Shown one piece after another: positions 9,274 to 19,238 of a stretch of DNA of 64,000 nucleotides. The notes below the pieces were generated by a model. That model was not told where the DNA came from. It made no database searches and saw nothing but the letters and a program-made list of their open reading frames with translations. The first letter of the stretch is position 1. Each line of letters starts with the position of its first letter. The position numbers and the translations under genes are program-made. Source of the stretch: Aquimarina mycalae (GTDB lineage: Bacteria > Bacteroidota > Bacteroidia > Flavobacteriales > Flavobacteriaceae); the NCBI RefSeq assembly GCF_029906345.1, contig NZ_JARYGY010000008.1, positions 186,001 to 250,000 on the forward strand. Direction: 5' to 3'.

Positions 9274-9903
9274 TTACCCAAAATATTCTCCAAATAGTAA
9301 ATGACACATCATAAAAGCAACTACTGAGAGAATAATACCTATCAAAAACACATTAAATGATTTACGAAGCAATTTAAATTTACGATCAATCGTTTTTCCC
9401 AGATAAAAAGTGTCTTTGGCGATGGTTCTATATAACTCATCTCCCTGATTCATTAGATCTGTTAGTCCGTTTACATAGGTATCTTCTTCCATATCATGAA
9501 AATTACCATAAAACATAAGATTATTAGATTCTCTATTTCCGTGTTTTAGCTCTGGTCGGGTTGCTATTACTGCATAGGTGATAGATGCCAGATTGGTAAA
9601 CAGTATCAACATTGCCGGGTAGATTAGATGTGGATCTCTATTTAATTGATCTAATACGGTTCCTAGAACAATAGAAAGAATCAATGCATTTATAGAGATC
9701 AAAATATTCGATTTTCTATCTATCATTGAGTTTAGGGTATATTGATTTTTAGAAAGTAATCTAAACAATGTTTCTACTCCTTTTTCTGGTCTAGGTTCTA
9801 TTTTAGCCAATTTTTTCTTCAAAGCTTTTAGCTCATCTTTATCAATATTTAATTCTTGACTTAGAATCTTATCTTTTAGTTTTTCAGTTTTTTTATCACT
9901 CAT
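9274..9903 (-). CDS. PycTM-like (Pycsar effector, DUF5706) membrane protein
   Basis: 209 aa. A charged N-terminal coiled coil (1-40) is followed by LFRLLSKNQYTLNSMIDRKSNILISINALILSIVL. This is the signature of the Pycsar effector membrane domain: Arg/Asn/Asp helix running into a first membrane span near 66-84. Other spans lie near 92-112 and 184-204. In Pycsar defence the effector responds to cCMP or cUMP from a dedicated cyclase. No cyclase gene is nearby. Here it follows ppk by 14 bp at the end of a long co-directional run and is convergent with the WYL regulator (8 bp). It may be a housekeeping relative and not a defence effector. Confidence 0.82.
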   Translation of the reverse strand: MSDKKTEKLKDKILSQELNIDKDELKALKKKLAKIEPRPEKGVETLFRLLSKNQYTLNSMIDRKSNILISINALILSIVLGTVLDQLNRDPHLIYPAMLILFTNLASITYAVIATRPELKHGNRESNNLMFYGNFHDMEEDTYVNGLTDLMNQGDELYRTIAKDTFYLGKTIDRKFKLLRKSFNVFLIGIILSVVAFMMCHLLFGEYFG

Positions 9904-9917
9904 AACGATATGATGTT

Positions 9918-11933
9918 TTAGATATTAGATATGGTTTCTACCTGAGCTCTTAATTTTGGAGTTGCTTGTACGTATGAATTATCCTGATTTTCATTTATAA
10001 TCCTTGCTTTTGTAGTGTCATTAAGCTGAATCTGTATCATCTTTCTTACTTTTTTATATACTTCGAGATCTAGTATGGGTGTTATCACTTCGATTCTATG
10101 ATCCAGATTACGAGTCATCCAATCTGCGGATCCGATGTACATTTTTTCTTTTCCTGCATTACAGAAAATATAAACTCTACCGTGTTCGAGAAATCGATCC
10201 ACGATACTGGTAACTGTAATATGCTCGCTTTGTCCTTTGATGCCAGGTACCAAACAGCAAATTCCTCTTACGATAAGTTTTATTTGTACTCCTGCATTGT
10301 TAGCCTCGTACAGAAGATCAATCATTTTAGTGTCCTGAAGGCTGTTTAGCTTCAGAATGATGTAGGCTTCTTTTCCAGCTTTAGCTTGCTCGATTTCTAC
10401 GGTGATTAATTTTCTAAAGGTGCTTCTGGTGGTAAACGGAGAGACTAATAGTTTTTTGGTTTTAGGAATTATAATGGTTCGTTCTAACAATTGAAAAACC
10501 TGATTTAATTCTGAAGTAATTTTTGGATTTGCAGTCATCAAGCCAAAATCAGTATATATTTTGGCTGTTTTTTCATTAAAATTTCCAGTACTGATATATC
10601 CATAGGCTTTAGGAATGTCTTGTTCTGTACGTTCAATATATAGTATTTTAGAATGCACTTTAATACCTGGATAGCTATATGTTACTTTGGCCCCATGTTT
10701 TTCTAAAACACTTCCCCATTGGATATTATTTTCTTCATCAAACCGTGCTTTGGTCTCAATAAAAACAAAAACATCCTTTCCGTTTTTTGCTGCTTCAAGC
10801 AATGCATCTGCCAATCCTGATTGCTTGGCAATCCTGTATAATGTAACCTTGATTTTTGTAACCTGTTTATCCACAGCAGCTTGTTTTGCTAATCGTAACA
10901 GATCATCGAATGCTTCATATGGATAATATAATAATCGATCTTTTTCAGAAATAGCCTCAAACATGCTAGAAAATTGCTGTAACGCTTCATTTGGAATAGG
11001 AGATACGGGTGGATTCGAGAGTTTTTTTTGGGTAGGGTTCGGAAATCCAAAAAAATCTTTGAAATTATGATAACGTCCTCCTTTTATAATATCAGTTTCA
11101 TTAACATCCAACATTTTTTCAATAGCTGTCAAAAGGTTGGTAGGCATTGCTGCATCGATTAAAAATCGGGTAACTTGTCCTGTATCTCTATTGCCAAGAG
11201 AGTTCTTTATTTTGGTTAATAAATCTCCTGAATACTCATTGTCAATATACAACTCTGCATCTCGTGATACTTTTATAGCATAAAAAATAGAAGTCTCTTT
11301 TTGCGAATAAAATTGTGCCAGATTGTGTTTTAAAATATCATCTACAAAAGTGATATAGTGTGTATTGTTTTCTGCAGGAAGCGTAACAAATCGATTGGTG
11401 TCTGATGGAATCTTTACAATAATTAACTCTTCATCGTGCAATAATGCTGTTAGGTATAACTCTTCATTTTCAATGAATACTTTTTTGTTTTCATGTTCAA
11501 TATTGATGTTTATCGTAAGTTTATTTTGTAAGTTTTCTTTATAATATTTTGTTGCATATGCTTGCTGAGATGCTGTAAAATCTTCACAACGAACTAATGC
11601 TATTCCTTCTTGTTGAAGTTCTTTAAGGATTTGATTATTAAAAATCTCTCCGAATTCCATTTGTTGTATATGGACCTGTTTTTTAATTTGTTTTAAAAGC
11701 TTATTAGGTTTAGTGATTAGCTTTTTTCTTAAAGGTTTGTCTAGATCCTTAATCTTTCTAATATCAGATACTCGTACTTTGAAAAACTCATCCAGATTGC
11801 TAGAAAAAATCGCAAGAAATTTAATACGTTCATACAGAGGATTACTGGTGTCAGCTGCTTCCTGAAGTACTCTATGATTAAAACGTAACCAGGAAAGGTC
11901 TCTGTTATAATATTTCTTTGATATTAATGACAT
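9918..11933 (-). CDS. ppk: Polyphosphate kinase 1
   Basis: 671 aa, close to the normal family length. It has the N-terminal YYNRDLSWLRFNHRVLQEA and FSSNLDEFFKVRV motifs, the catalytic H427 in IKVHSK, YISTGNFNEKTA, and the second active-site H584 in LEHGRVYIF, ending in the phospholipase-D-like fold. It transfers the gamma phosphate of ATP to polyphosphate and back. The tight spacing to DUF6268 upstream (12 bp) and PycTM downstream (14 bp) indicates co-transcription. Confidence 0.97.
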   Translation of the reverse strand: MSLISKKYYNRDLSWLRFNHRVLQEAADTSNPLYERIKFLAIFSSNLDEFFKVRVSDIRKIKDLDKPLRKKLITKPNKLLKQIKKQVHIQQMEFGEIFNNQILKELQQEGIALVRCEDFTASQQAYATKYYKENLQNKLTININIEHENKKVFIENEELYLTALLHDEELIIVKIPSDTNRFVTLPAENNTHYITFVDDILKHNLAQFYSQKETSIFYAIKVSRDAELYIDNEYSGDLLTKIKNSLGNRDTGQVTRFLIDAAMPTNLLTAIEKMLDVNETDIIKGGRYHNFKDFFGFPNPTQKKLSNPPVSPIPNEALQQFSSMFEAISEKDRLLYYPYEAFDDLLRLAKQAAVDKQVTKIKVTLYRIAKQSGLADALLEAAKNGKDVFVFIETKARFDEENNIQWGSVLEKHGAKVTYSYPGIKVHSKILYIERTEQDIPKAYGYISTGNFNEKTAKIYTDFGLMTANPKITSELNQVFQLLERTIIIPKTKKLLVSPFTTRSTFRKLITVEIEQAKAGKEAYIILKLNSLQDTKMIDLLYEANNAGVQIKLIVRGICCLVPGIKGQSEHITVTSIVDRFLEHGRVYIFCNAGKEKMYIGSADWMTRNLDHRIEVITPILDLEVYKKVRKMIQIQLNDTTKARIINENQDNSYVQATPKLRAQVETISNI

Positions 11934-11945
11934 GTTGTTGCGATT

Positions 11946-12830
11946 TTAAATTTTTAAGCGAACTCCTGCTCTAAAATATTTTTTGTTAGAATTACCCAAT
12001 GATAGGATCCTGTCTCTATTATTATCTCTAAGATATACACTATTACTGGCGATGTATGCTGCTCTAATATAAAACTGAAAGTGCTCTAAGAAATGATATT
12101 CGTACTGTAATCCAGATAGGATCAAAGACATATTGATGCTTTCTGCGGTAACTCCATCTCCTATATCCATCCCTCGTTGGATATTTGAAGTAAAACCATC
12201 CAGTTCTACATACATTTTTAAGCGATGCTTTTCTGAGTAATGAAATTGTAGATTGGTTTTGGGAACACCTATATTATAAGACCATTTAGAATGAATCCTT
12301 CTATAGTAACTTACAAATGGCAAGGGAAAAGGAAATCCTCGATTCTCTGAATACGAAATCCCAATGATAAGACGGTTTGGTTTTTTAACATCGGTCGCTT
12401 TTTTTTTATCATTGATAAACACTAAATCTGCAGATAGGACGATATCTTCTATCGAAAGATCATCTACAGTTAAATTAGAGCTTACTCCTGGTGTTATACG
12501 AACACCCATACGCCAGTTTTTACTTATTTTGGTGGTATATCCGATATTAAAATCCAGTAGTTGAAAATCTTCTATTTTTTCATTGTCGAATGCCGCGAAG
12601 TCATTGCCAAATTTTAAATCAATATTGCTATAGTCAAGGCCTAAAAACAAATAAGTATCTTCTTTTAATTTTATAGGATAATTAAAAAGAGCTCTATATC
12701 TGTGATACTCAATGTCGGATTCTCCTTCTGGTAAAAAGGTATAATCGATTCGAGCCAGGTCAGATAATTGAGCTTTAACAACTGTTGGAAACAGAAAAAT
12801 TATAAAAATATATTTTATGGTAATTTTCAT
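11946..12830 (-). CDS. DUF6268-family outer-membrane beta-barrel protein
   Basis: 294 aa. An N-terminal signal peptide (cut near KAQL) is followed by alternating amphipathic strands with aromatic edges. It ends in YFRAGVRLKI, like an outer-membrane barrel. The family is named but has no assigned function. It lies 46 bp after the antiporter gene and 12 bp before ppk. Confidence 0.85.
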   Translation of the reverse strand: MKITIKYIFIIFLFPTVVKAQLSDLARIDYTFLPEGESDIEYHRYRALFNYPIKLKEDTYLFLGLDYSNIDLKFGNDFAAFDNEKIEDFQLLDFNIGYTTKISKNWRMGVRITPGVSSNLTVDDLSIEDIVLSADLVFINDKKKATDVKKPNRLIIGISYSENRGFPFPLPFVSYYRRIHSKWSYNIGVPKTNLQFHYSEKHRLKMYVELDGFTSNIQRGMDIGDGVTAESINMSLILSGLQYEYHFLEHFQFYIRAAYIASNSVYLRDNNRDRILSLGNSNKKYFRAGVRLKI

Positions 12831-12876
12831 GTAAAGATAAGGTTGTTAGTAGCTTGTGTGTGATCTAATTGTTAAG

Positions 12877-14118
12877 TTAAGCATATATCTTTTTTACCAA
12901 TTTACCAATACTAAGCCCTTGTACGAGTATCGAAAAGAACACAACAACATAGGTGATATATAATATAACTTCAGAAGAAGGGTTGTCGCTTAGACTGAGC
13001 GCTAATGCCAGAGAAATTCCACCACGTAAACCTCCCCAAGTAAGTATTGTTACCGTTTTTAGGGGACTCATTTCAGAATGCTTTAATAGAGAATAGGGTA
13101 CGAATACCGAAATAAATCTTGACAAGAGTACAATGAAAATGGCAATAATCCCTAAAGTTAAATGAGTAGCATCAAATTTTAACAGATGAATTGCCAAACC
13201 GATCAGCACGAACAATATGCCATTAAAAACATCGTCAAGTACCTCCCAGATTTCATTGATTAATTTTCTAGTGGCTCCTTGATTGGTTTTAATATTTAGT
13301 TTATTACCAATGATCATTCCAGCTACAACCATTGCCAATGGTCCTGATACATGGATCAAAGAAGCAAATGCGTATCCACCCATTACAATTGCCAAACTGA
13401 TCATGACGCATAATTGCGGATTTTCTTTTACAGATTTAATAGATTGATACCCAATAAATCCCAGAAGTGCTCCATATAGTAAACCACCTACCGCTTCTTC
13501 TAGAAATAGTTTGCCAATTTCTAATCCTACCGAACTTTCAACTTGATGTTCTCCCATTCCTGTAAGAATTAGGATTCCAGAAAATACGACCACTCCAATT
13601 CCATCATTAAATAGTGATTCTCCTTCTATTTTTATTCCCAAACTTTTAGCAATATTGGCCTTTTTTAAGATGGCCATCACAGCAATAGGGTCTGTTGGAG
13701 AAATTAATGCACCAAAAAGCAAGGCGTGTAAAAAAGGTAATTCTATTCCGACCAATTGAGCAGCGCCAAAAGTAAGTCCTCCTACTAAAAAAGTAGAAAT
13801 AAGAACTCCGAGTGTCGCAAATAAAATAATGGGCCATTTCTCTTTTGCCAGCTCATCAATATTCACATGAAGTGCTCCTGCAAATAACAAAAAACTTAAA
13901 ATTCCATCTAATAATAAACTTCTAAAATCAGAATTGGCAACCATATCACAAAAGAACTGATAGAAACCAGGTGCAAAACCTTTGCTTACGGTAATAATCA
14001 GAATAGTTACTAAACTCATTAACATCAAAGCAATAGTGGTTGGCATCTTTAGCCATTTGTAGTTTACAAAACTAAAAAAAGCAGCAATAGAAAAAACAAT
14101 ACTGAAGGACTGTAACAT
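12877..14118 (-). CDS. Cation/proton antiporter (CPA1, NhaP-like)
   Basis: 413 aa with about 12 membrane spans. The transport core is recognisable in [20 protein letters not shown] and the ion-binding ND of [14 protein letters not shown] typical [15 protein letters not shown] follows. It exchanges Na+ or K+ for protons across the inner membrane. The long cytosolic regulatory tail of some family members is absent. It starts 5 bp after the stop of a K+-channel gene, suggesting paired control of cation flux. Confidence 0.95.
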   Translation of the reverse strand: MLQSFSIVFSIAAFFSFVNYKWLKMPTTIALMLMSLVTILIITVSKGFAPGFYQFFCDMVANSDFRSLLLDGILSFLLFAGALHVNIDELAKEKWPIILFATLGVLISTFLVGGLTFGAAQLVGIELPFLHALLFGALISPTDPIAVMAILKKANIAKSLGIKIEGESLFNDGIGVVVFSGILILTGMGEHQVESSVGLEIGKLFLEEAVGGLLYGALLGFIGYQSIKSVKENPQLCVMISLAIVMGGYAFASLIHVSGPLAMVVAGMIIGNKLNIKTNQGATRKLINEIWEVLDDVFNGILFVLIGLAIHLLKFDATHLTLGIIAIFIVLLSRFISVFVPYSLLKHSEMSPLKTVTILTWGGLRGGISLALALSLSDNPSSEVILYITYVVVFFSILVQGLSIGKLVKKIYA

Positions 14119-14123
14119 AGTTT

Positions 14124-14774
14124 TTAAGATTTTACATTAATATATTTTCCAACAAAGACAGCAATGACAATGGCGAGATAAAACTGACCGATAATATTCA
14201 TGACTAATGTGATGGATTGAGCTTGCGGAGTAAGAGGTGTAACATCACCATAACCAACCGTAGTAATACTGATAAAACTAAAGTAGTAAAAGACATATCC
14301 AGAATAATCTCCTCTAAGATGAAAAGATCCTGGATCGATAAAATGAATGGTTTCGAAAAGAATACCACCGATAATCCCTAAATAAATGAATCCTAATATA
14401 GGACCAAGAATAAATTGAAGATTTATTTTATCTATTTTCCTTAGTTGTTGTAGTAGCAAAAAACAGAAATAAGAAAACAAAAGAAATGAAGATAACAACC
14501 GAAATACATTTACCATATGCATATCAGGTTTAGAAAATTCTAACCATATAAATGCAAGTGCTATGACTCCAAGGATATACGTTCTGAGCCTTGTTTTAGC
14601 ATTAGAAGCTATTAACGAACTAGCTAGAATTACCAAGGTATAATTAATCACGACTACATGAGCAGGATACATTTCTGATATTGTAGCGTGAATAGGAGTC
14701 AATAGAAAATTAAACACACTGATAAGTGCTATTAGATATTTATAGGTGTTTAATATTTCTAGTGTTTTACGCAT
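14124..14774 (-). CDS. Potassium channel protein (ion_trans_2)
   Basis: 216 aa. The C-terminal pore has two membrane helices around the K+ filter T171-T-V-G-Y-G-D177, preceded by a pore helix [10 protein letters not shown]. The N-terminal 110 residues add about four more membrane spans, so six in all, without a charged S4 voltage sensor. No cytosolic RCK/TrkA domain is attached. It is 2 bp after the 265-aa Cys/His protein gene and 5 bp before the antiporter gene. Confidence 0.93.
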   Translation of the reverse strand: MRKTLEILNTYKYLIALISVFNFLLTPIHATISEMYPAHVVVINYTLVILASSLIASNAKTRLRTYILGVIALAFIWLEFSKPDMHMVNVFRLLSSFLLFSYFCFLLLQQLRKIDKINLQFILGPILGFIYLGIIGGILFETIHFIDPGSFHLRGDYSGYVFYYFSFISITTVGYGDVTPLTPQAQSITLVMNIIGQFYLAIVIAVFVGKYINVKS

Positions 14775-14776
14775 AA

Positions 14777-15574
14777 TTAATATATCCTAGAAGGCAGATT
14801 CAATTCCTTAATATTACTGACATCGATTCTTAATTGATACCAATCTTCTACTTGGACTACATTGCCAGTTACCAATGACGGTTTACCGACATAAGGCAAT
14901 ATATCTTTATGAATAGGATTTCCTTTCTGATCTGTAATCAGGTAATATTCGGAGATGTTGTTTTCATCGTTAGTTGCTAATACTGGAGGAATCCCTCCAG
15001 AAATACATAAAACTGCACAACTTCTATGAATTTTTCCTTTTCCTGGTTTCATCACTCCGAAATAACATTTGGGATCTACAATTTCTCCTTTTAGTTCCAT
15101 ATCGGTAACTAAAGCTTGTGTTTCGGGTAATCTTTTGGGATTTGCTTTTTCGATCAGAGTTACCTTCTCATCGCTAGTAATCTGTAAAAGTGTTTTTCCG
15201 TTATAATAGATGAGATTACCTTCTATACTCAGCATACTGCCTGATAGTTCAGATACTTCTTCTCTTATCTTTTTTAGAAATGGGTTGGCACTATATTTTC
15301 CAAAACCAATTAATAGAATATTTTTAAAAGAATTCTCATCAGTTTTAACCTTTAACATTGGATAGGGCATCTCATGATAGACTCCCATAATCTTAGTGTT
15401 TGTAGTTAGTTCAAAAGAACTGTTTTTAAAGGTGTTTTGTGAGAAAGCAAAAACAACTGCTATAATAAGAATTCCTAATAAGCCTAGTAGTACAAAGTTT
15501 TTTACTGTCTTTTTTGTTTTAGAGGAAACATTGTCAAGGTAACCAACAAAAAAATCATCTTCATTATTGTTCAT
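14777..15574 (-). CDS. Membrane-anchored protein with a Cys/His motif, unknown function
   Basis: 265 aa with one membrane span (about 26-45) and an extracytoplasmic remainder. Around 60-150 the strands resemble a small beta domain. At 163-200 is GEIVDPKCYFGVMKPGKGK, then IHRSCAVLCISGGIPP, a C170-x12-H183-x2-C186-x3-C190 pattern that could hold a metal or haem or form disulfides. The C-terminus (YVGKPSLVTGNVVQVEDWYQLRID) is OB-like. The gene starts 12 bp after the Rieske/ferric-reductase gene, so a role in that redox chain is likely. I do not recognise a named family. Confidence 0.85.
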   Translation of the reverse strand: MNNNEDDFFVGYLDNVSSKTKKTVKNFVLLGLLGILIIAVVFAFSQNTFKNSSFELTTNTKIMGVYHEMPYPMLKVKTDENSFKNILLIGFGKYSANPFLKKIREEVSELSGSMLSIEGNLIYYNGKTLLQITSDEKVTLIEKANPKRLPETQALVTDMELKGEIVDPKCYFGVMKPGKGKIHRSCAVLCISGGIPPVLATNDENNISEYYLITDQKGNPIHKDILPYVGKPSLVTGNVVQVEDWYQLRIDVSNIKELNLPSRIY

Positions 15575-15586
15575 AGGTATTGCTAT

Positions 15587-16618
15587 TTAATAAGTGATAG
15601 GTGTTACCTCAGTTCCTTCTGCTAAGGCTTCTGGTAGTACATATATTTTGTTATTACTATTTTTGAGACGGTATGTCGCAACTTTTTCTGTAAATGGAGG
15701 AGGAGACTGGCCATTATGTGGCAGGTATTGATATCCGTGCCAAGGACAGGTAACACAACCATCTATTACTTTTCCTTCTCCCAATGGACCACCTTGATGT
15801 TTACATACATTAGAGATTGCAGATAGTTTATTGTCGTATTTAAATACCGCGATTCGTTCTTTACCTACAATAAATATTTTAGCTCTATCTTCAGGTATTT
15901 CATTAATATCACATACATATTCCCATCCATCTTCAATCTGTTGTGTTTTGATTTTATCAACCTTAGTTTCTTTGAATCCCGTAATCAAATGCAATGAGGC
16001 GATAGTTAAGAATCCAATGCTTAAGATTGCAATTGAAGCAATAGAAGGTTGCTGCTGAAATGCTCCCAGGAAAACATGCATAATGATCAATGCATATGCA
16101 ATATATACCATCATATGTAAACGTTTCCAGGTTTTAGGTGAGAGTTTTTTTAACCAGAAATCATGGCTTGTTGCGGCCATTAGAAACAAGATGATCAATG
16201 CAAAGAAGCCCAATACCTGAAATGGAAAATTGTTCAGAGAACCATAATCCATATTAGAGGTGAAAATCGCATAAATAGGATTTGTATTTCCAAGTGAATG
16301 AAATTGAAAAATAGAAAATCCGCCATGTACCAATGCTGCCAAAAACATACTAACACCAAGATGTCTACGATTATATAATAGAGGCAAAAATCTTGTGTTA
16401 AGTCTCGCTAAAGGTCCAATTACCAAAATAATATGCAATAAAGCAACGGCTAATGTCCCAAAAGCTCTTATGATCAAAGTTTCTGGACTAGTTTCACCGT
16501 TAGTAATTATAGTAATTCCTATGAAGCATAACAGATAGATCAGCATGCTGAATCCGATCCATTTATCATAGATTTTTTTGTTTCGATTCCAAAGTACCGT
16601 TTGATAATTTACTCCCAT
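15587..16618 (-). CDS. Ferric-reductase-like membrane domain fused to a Rieske [2Fe-2S] domain
   Basis: 343 aa. Residues 1-215 form about six membrane helices of the cytochrome b561/ferric-reductase type, with possible haem ligands H62, H86, H98, H168 and H181. The C-terminal Rieske domain (about 230-335) has C272-x-H274 and C291-P-W-H294, the complete cluster ligand set. Usual ferric reductases carry a FAD/NAD module here; this one has none. The start overlaps the previous stop as TAATG. It probably moves electrons across the membrane to or from a soluble partner. Confidence 0.93.
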   Translation of the reverse strand: MGVNYQTVLWNRNKKIYDKWIGFSMLIYLLCFIGITIITNGETSPETLIIRAFGTLAVALLHIILVIGPLARLNTRFLPLLYNRRHLGVSMFLAALVHGGFSIFQFHSLGNTNPIYAIFTSNMDYGSLNNFPFQVLGFFALIILFLMAATSHDFWLKKLSPKTWKRLHMMVYIAYALIIMHVFLGAFQQQPSIASIAILSIGFLTIASLHLITGFKETKVDKIKTQQIEDGWEYVCDINEIPEDRAKIFIVGKERIAVFKYDNKLSAISNVCKHQGGPLGEGKVIDGCVTCPWHGYQYLPHNGQSPPPFTEKVATYRLKNSNNKIYVLPEALAEGTEVTPITY

Positions 16619-17025
16619 TATAGTTCGATATTAACAATGTTGTTTTTCTTTATTTCATCATACACTCGAATACTTTTGATCGATTTATCGATTTTGAATG
16701 TATATACCCCTTTTTTGTCTAAAGTGCCTAAATACTTGCCATCCGTATTGCTGGGTGTAACACCATATACCAGAGAGGAAGCACTTTTTAAAGGTTTTTT
16801 CAGAATAAGTTGAAGTGTATTAGAGGTCTCCAGTTCTTTAATTCCAATTAAGAAACTTTCATCATCTAAAACTGTACGCTGTCCTGATGTTTCTGAAACC
16901 GTTACATCACCATCGATAAGTAGAGACTCTTTTATACTGTTAACCGATAGCACCAATAAAATTGGGATCACAATAATTAGCAATAACCAAATTATTTTAT
17001 GTGTTTTTCTAAGTCCTGACGTCAT
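16618..17025 (-). CDS. Single-span membrane protein, 135 aa, unknown
   Basis: A basic N-terminus, one membrane helix (about 12-30), then about 100 extracytoplasmic residues with a beta-strand pattern ending YTFKIDKSIKSIRVYD. No cysteine or histidine cluster. It overlaps the preceding small gene by 4 bases (ATGA) and the Rieske/ferric-reductase gene by one (TAATG), so all three are translated together. Possibly an assembly or anchoring subunit of the reductase. Confidence 0.85.
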   Translation of the reverse strand: MTSGLRKTHKIIWLLLIIVIPILLVLSVNSIKESLLIDGDVTVSETSGQRTVLDDESFLIGIKELETSNTLQLILKKPLKSASSLVYGVTPSNTDGKYLGTLDKKGVYTFKIDKSIKSIRVYDEIKKNNIVNIEL

Positions 17026-17240
17026 GATTTTGCTCTTGATTTATTAATTATTTTCAAAAGAAGAACTGGCCAAAGACCAATTGCTCCTGGAACTAACAAC
17101 AATCGAACAGTCCATTTACTATCTGCTATCAATTCGTCTATTTTAAAAGCACCTTTGATAAAAAAGTAAATCCCAAATAAAAGTCCAATGCCAAAATAGA
17201 GTCCTAAGAGGCTCGTTATAATCTTAATTACTATTTCCAT
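17022..17240 (-). CDS. Small two-span membrane protein, 72 aa
   Basis: Two hydrophobic helices (about 4-30 and 45-63) separated by a charged loop FKIDELIADSKWTVR, with a basic C-terminus KINKSRAKS. It sits 25 bp after the Rieske-ThDP gene and is translationally coupled to the next gene by an ATGA overlap. Likely a small subunit of the neighbouring membrane redox complex; no family function known to me. Confidence 0.8.
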   Translation of the reverse strand: MEIVIKIITSLLGLYFGIGLLFGIYFFIKGAFKIDELIADSKWTVRLLLVPGAIGLWPVLLLKIINKSRAKS

Positions 17241-17265
17241 ATTATATTCGTTCTATTTGTTTTTT

Positions 17266-19221
17266 TTAGATTAAAGTTACATCTGTAATGATTTCTAATA
17301 ATGCTGGGCCATCGTGATCTCTTAGTTTTTCTAATGCTGGAATCAAATCTTCTTTTTTGGTGACTTTAATTCCCAAAGCGCCACAGTTTTCAGCATATTT
17401 TGCAAAACTCACATTATGTAGTGATGTTTGCCATACATCTAATTCTGCAGCCTTTTGTTCTTTAGAAATCTTTCCTAATTCTGAGTTGTTTAGTAATACG
17501 TGTTTGATATTCATGTTGTATTTAACCAAGGTCATCATTTCACCAAGATATTGACCAAAACCACCATCACCAGATACAGACCAGATAGGTCTTTCTTTTC
17601 CTTGTGCAGCCCAAGCTCCCATCGCTGCGGGTAATGAGAAACCAATAGACCCTAAGTAACCTGACATCAAAATCGATTGGCTTTTAGGTTCGAAATAGCG
17701 CCCAAAGGAGTAGGTGTTATTACCTACATCAACCGCAATCACTGCATTTTCTGGGGTGATTTTATTCATCGCTTCGAATACGGCAATAGAGCTAATCCCT
17801 TTATCACTTTGATCTTTTAATCTATTTGTTTTTTCTTCTTTCCATATTTCCCATCGTTGTGCAATTTCAGATCTTCTGTCGATAGTATTGATATTGTTTT
17901 TGGTCTGTTCTTCGATCAATGTTAGGGTTTCAGAAATCTCACCCCAAAGCGCCGCATCTACTTTATGAAATTTACTCAATGCCGTTGGGTCATAATCTAC
18001 CTGAATAATGGGTTTCTTTGGTGTGATTCCTGTATGGTTAGAGAAAGATGCGCCAAATACAATGAGTAAATCACTTTCATTCATAAACCAAGATGCAATC
18101 GGAGTTCCACTTCGTCCTAAGACACCACAACCAAGTTCATGAGCATCTGCGATCAATCCTTTTCCTTTAAAAGTGGTAATGACCGGGCATTTTAATTTGT
18201 CGGCAAAAGCCGTAATTGCTTCCATATGAAATCTTGCTCCGTGACCGACAATAATGGCTGGTTTTTTTGATTCAGAAATCATTGAAACAGCTTTTGCGAC
18301 CATTTGTTTTGGAGGAGAAATATTCATAGGAGTTATTCTGCCTTCTGGAGTTTGAGCTTCTTCACCTTCAGTTTTTGGCATAAAAGCTACTTCATCAGGA
18401 AATGTAATGTGTGATACATTTCTATTGAGTAATGCGCTTTTGATAGCTAAACTCATTAATTCACTATGTTTTGAGTTTTGCTGTACAGGATGATTAAAAT
18501 CTGCAACCGTTTGGAAAGCTCGAACCAAATCTACTTCCTGAAAAGCACCAGTACCCATAACTTGTGTATTCACCTGTCCCGAAAATGCTAATAGTGGAGC
18601 TCTATCTACTTTGGCATCCCACATACCTGTGAACATATTGGTAGAACCAGGTCCTGCAATTCCGAAACATACTGCTGGTTTTCCCATTAATTTACCATAT
18701 GCTGAGGCAGCAAAAGCGGCTGCACCTTCATGTCTAATACCAAAAAACTGTAATTTTCCTTGCGCTTCTAATCGCATCATTGCATCAGCAACTCCGAGAT
18801 TAGAGTGACCTACCATCCCGAAAACTGTGTTGACATCCCAATTGACCATGGTCTGCATCATCACATCAGAAATCGTTTCTTCGTGAGCTGGTTCTTCTGG
18901 GATTCCAACAAAAATTGCATCACCTTCTTCTTTAACTTCGAAAGTGCCTACACCATCATCATAACCTCCTGGTGGTAATCCAGTACAAGGATCGAAATCC
19001 CATCCATGCCATGGACAACGTAGTAAACCATTTTCTATAGAACCTTCTCCCAACGGACCACCTTGATGTGGACATCGATTGTCTAAAGCAGAGAATTTAC
19101 CTTTAAAATGAGTGAGACAAACCCCTTGATGACCAGCGGTAACAGTTTGTACTCTTCCTTCGGGAAGTCTATCCTTATTATCCAGTACTTTATACCAAAC
19201 AGTTTCTTTTTTTGAAGTCAT
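17266..19221 (-). CDS. Rieske domain fused to a ThDP-dependent enzyme (pyruvate oxidase/acetolactate synthase fold)
   Basis: 651 aa. Residues 1-105 are a Rieske domain with C50-P-H52 and C69-P-W-H72. Residues 115-651 are a complete three-domain thiamine-diphosphate enzyme: pyrimidine domain with the catalytic Glu of GIRHEGAAAFAASAYGK (E165), central domain MISESKKPAIIVGHGA, and pyrophosphate domain with GDGGFGQYLGEMMTLVKY and VLLNNSELGKI. Pyruvate oxidases and acetolactate synthases are the nearest folds; they do not normally carry a Rieske domain. The cluster could take electrons released by oxidative decarboxylation. The substrate is unknown. Confidence 0.92.
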   Translation of the reverse strand: MTSKKETVWYKVLDNKDRLPEGRVQTVTAGHQGVCLTHFKGKFSALDNRCPHQGGPLGEGSIENGLLRCPWHGWDFDPCTGLPPGGYDDGVGTFEVKEEGDAIFVGIPEEPAHEETISDVMMQTMVNWDVNTVFGMVGHSNLGVADAMMRLEAQGKLQFFGIRHEGAAAFAASAYGKLMGKPAVCFGIAGPGSTNMFTGMWDAKVDRAPLLAFSGQVNTQVMGTGAFQEVDLVRAFQTVADFNHPVQQNSKHSELMSLAIKSALLNRNVSHITFPDEVAFMPKTEGEEAQTPEGRITPMNISPPKQMVAKAVSMISESKKPAIIVGHGARFHMEAITAFADKLKCPVITTFKGKGLIADAHELGCGVLGRSGTPIASWFMNESDLLIVFGASFSNHTGITPKKPIIQVDYDPTALSKFHKVDAALWGEISETLTLIEEQTKNNINTIDRRSEIAQRWEIWKEEKTNRLKDQSDKGISSIAVFEAMNKITPENAVIAVDVGNNTYSFGRYFEPKSQSILMSGYLGSIGFSLPAAMGAWAAQGKERPIWSVSGDGGFGQYLGEMMTLVKYNMNIKHVLLNNSELGKISKEQKAAELDVWQTSLHNVSFAKYAENCGALGIKVTKKEDLIPALEKLRDHDGPALLEIITDVTLI

Positions 19222-19238
19222 GATTGTTTTTTATGATG

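Noticed and set aside
9274-9903. Complete Pycsar defence system
   Set aside because: No pyrimidine cyclase gene is adjacent or anywhere in the window, so only a PycTM-like protein is claimed.
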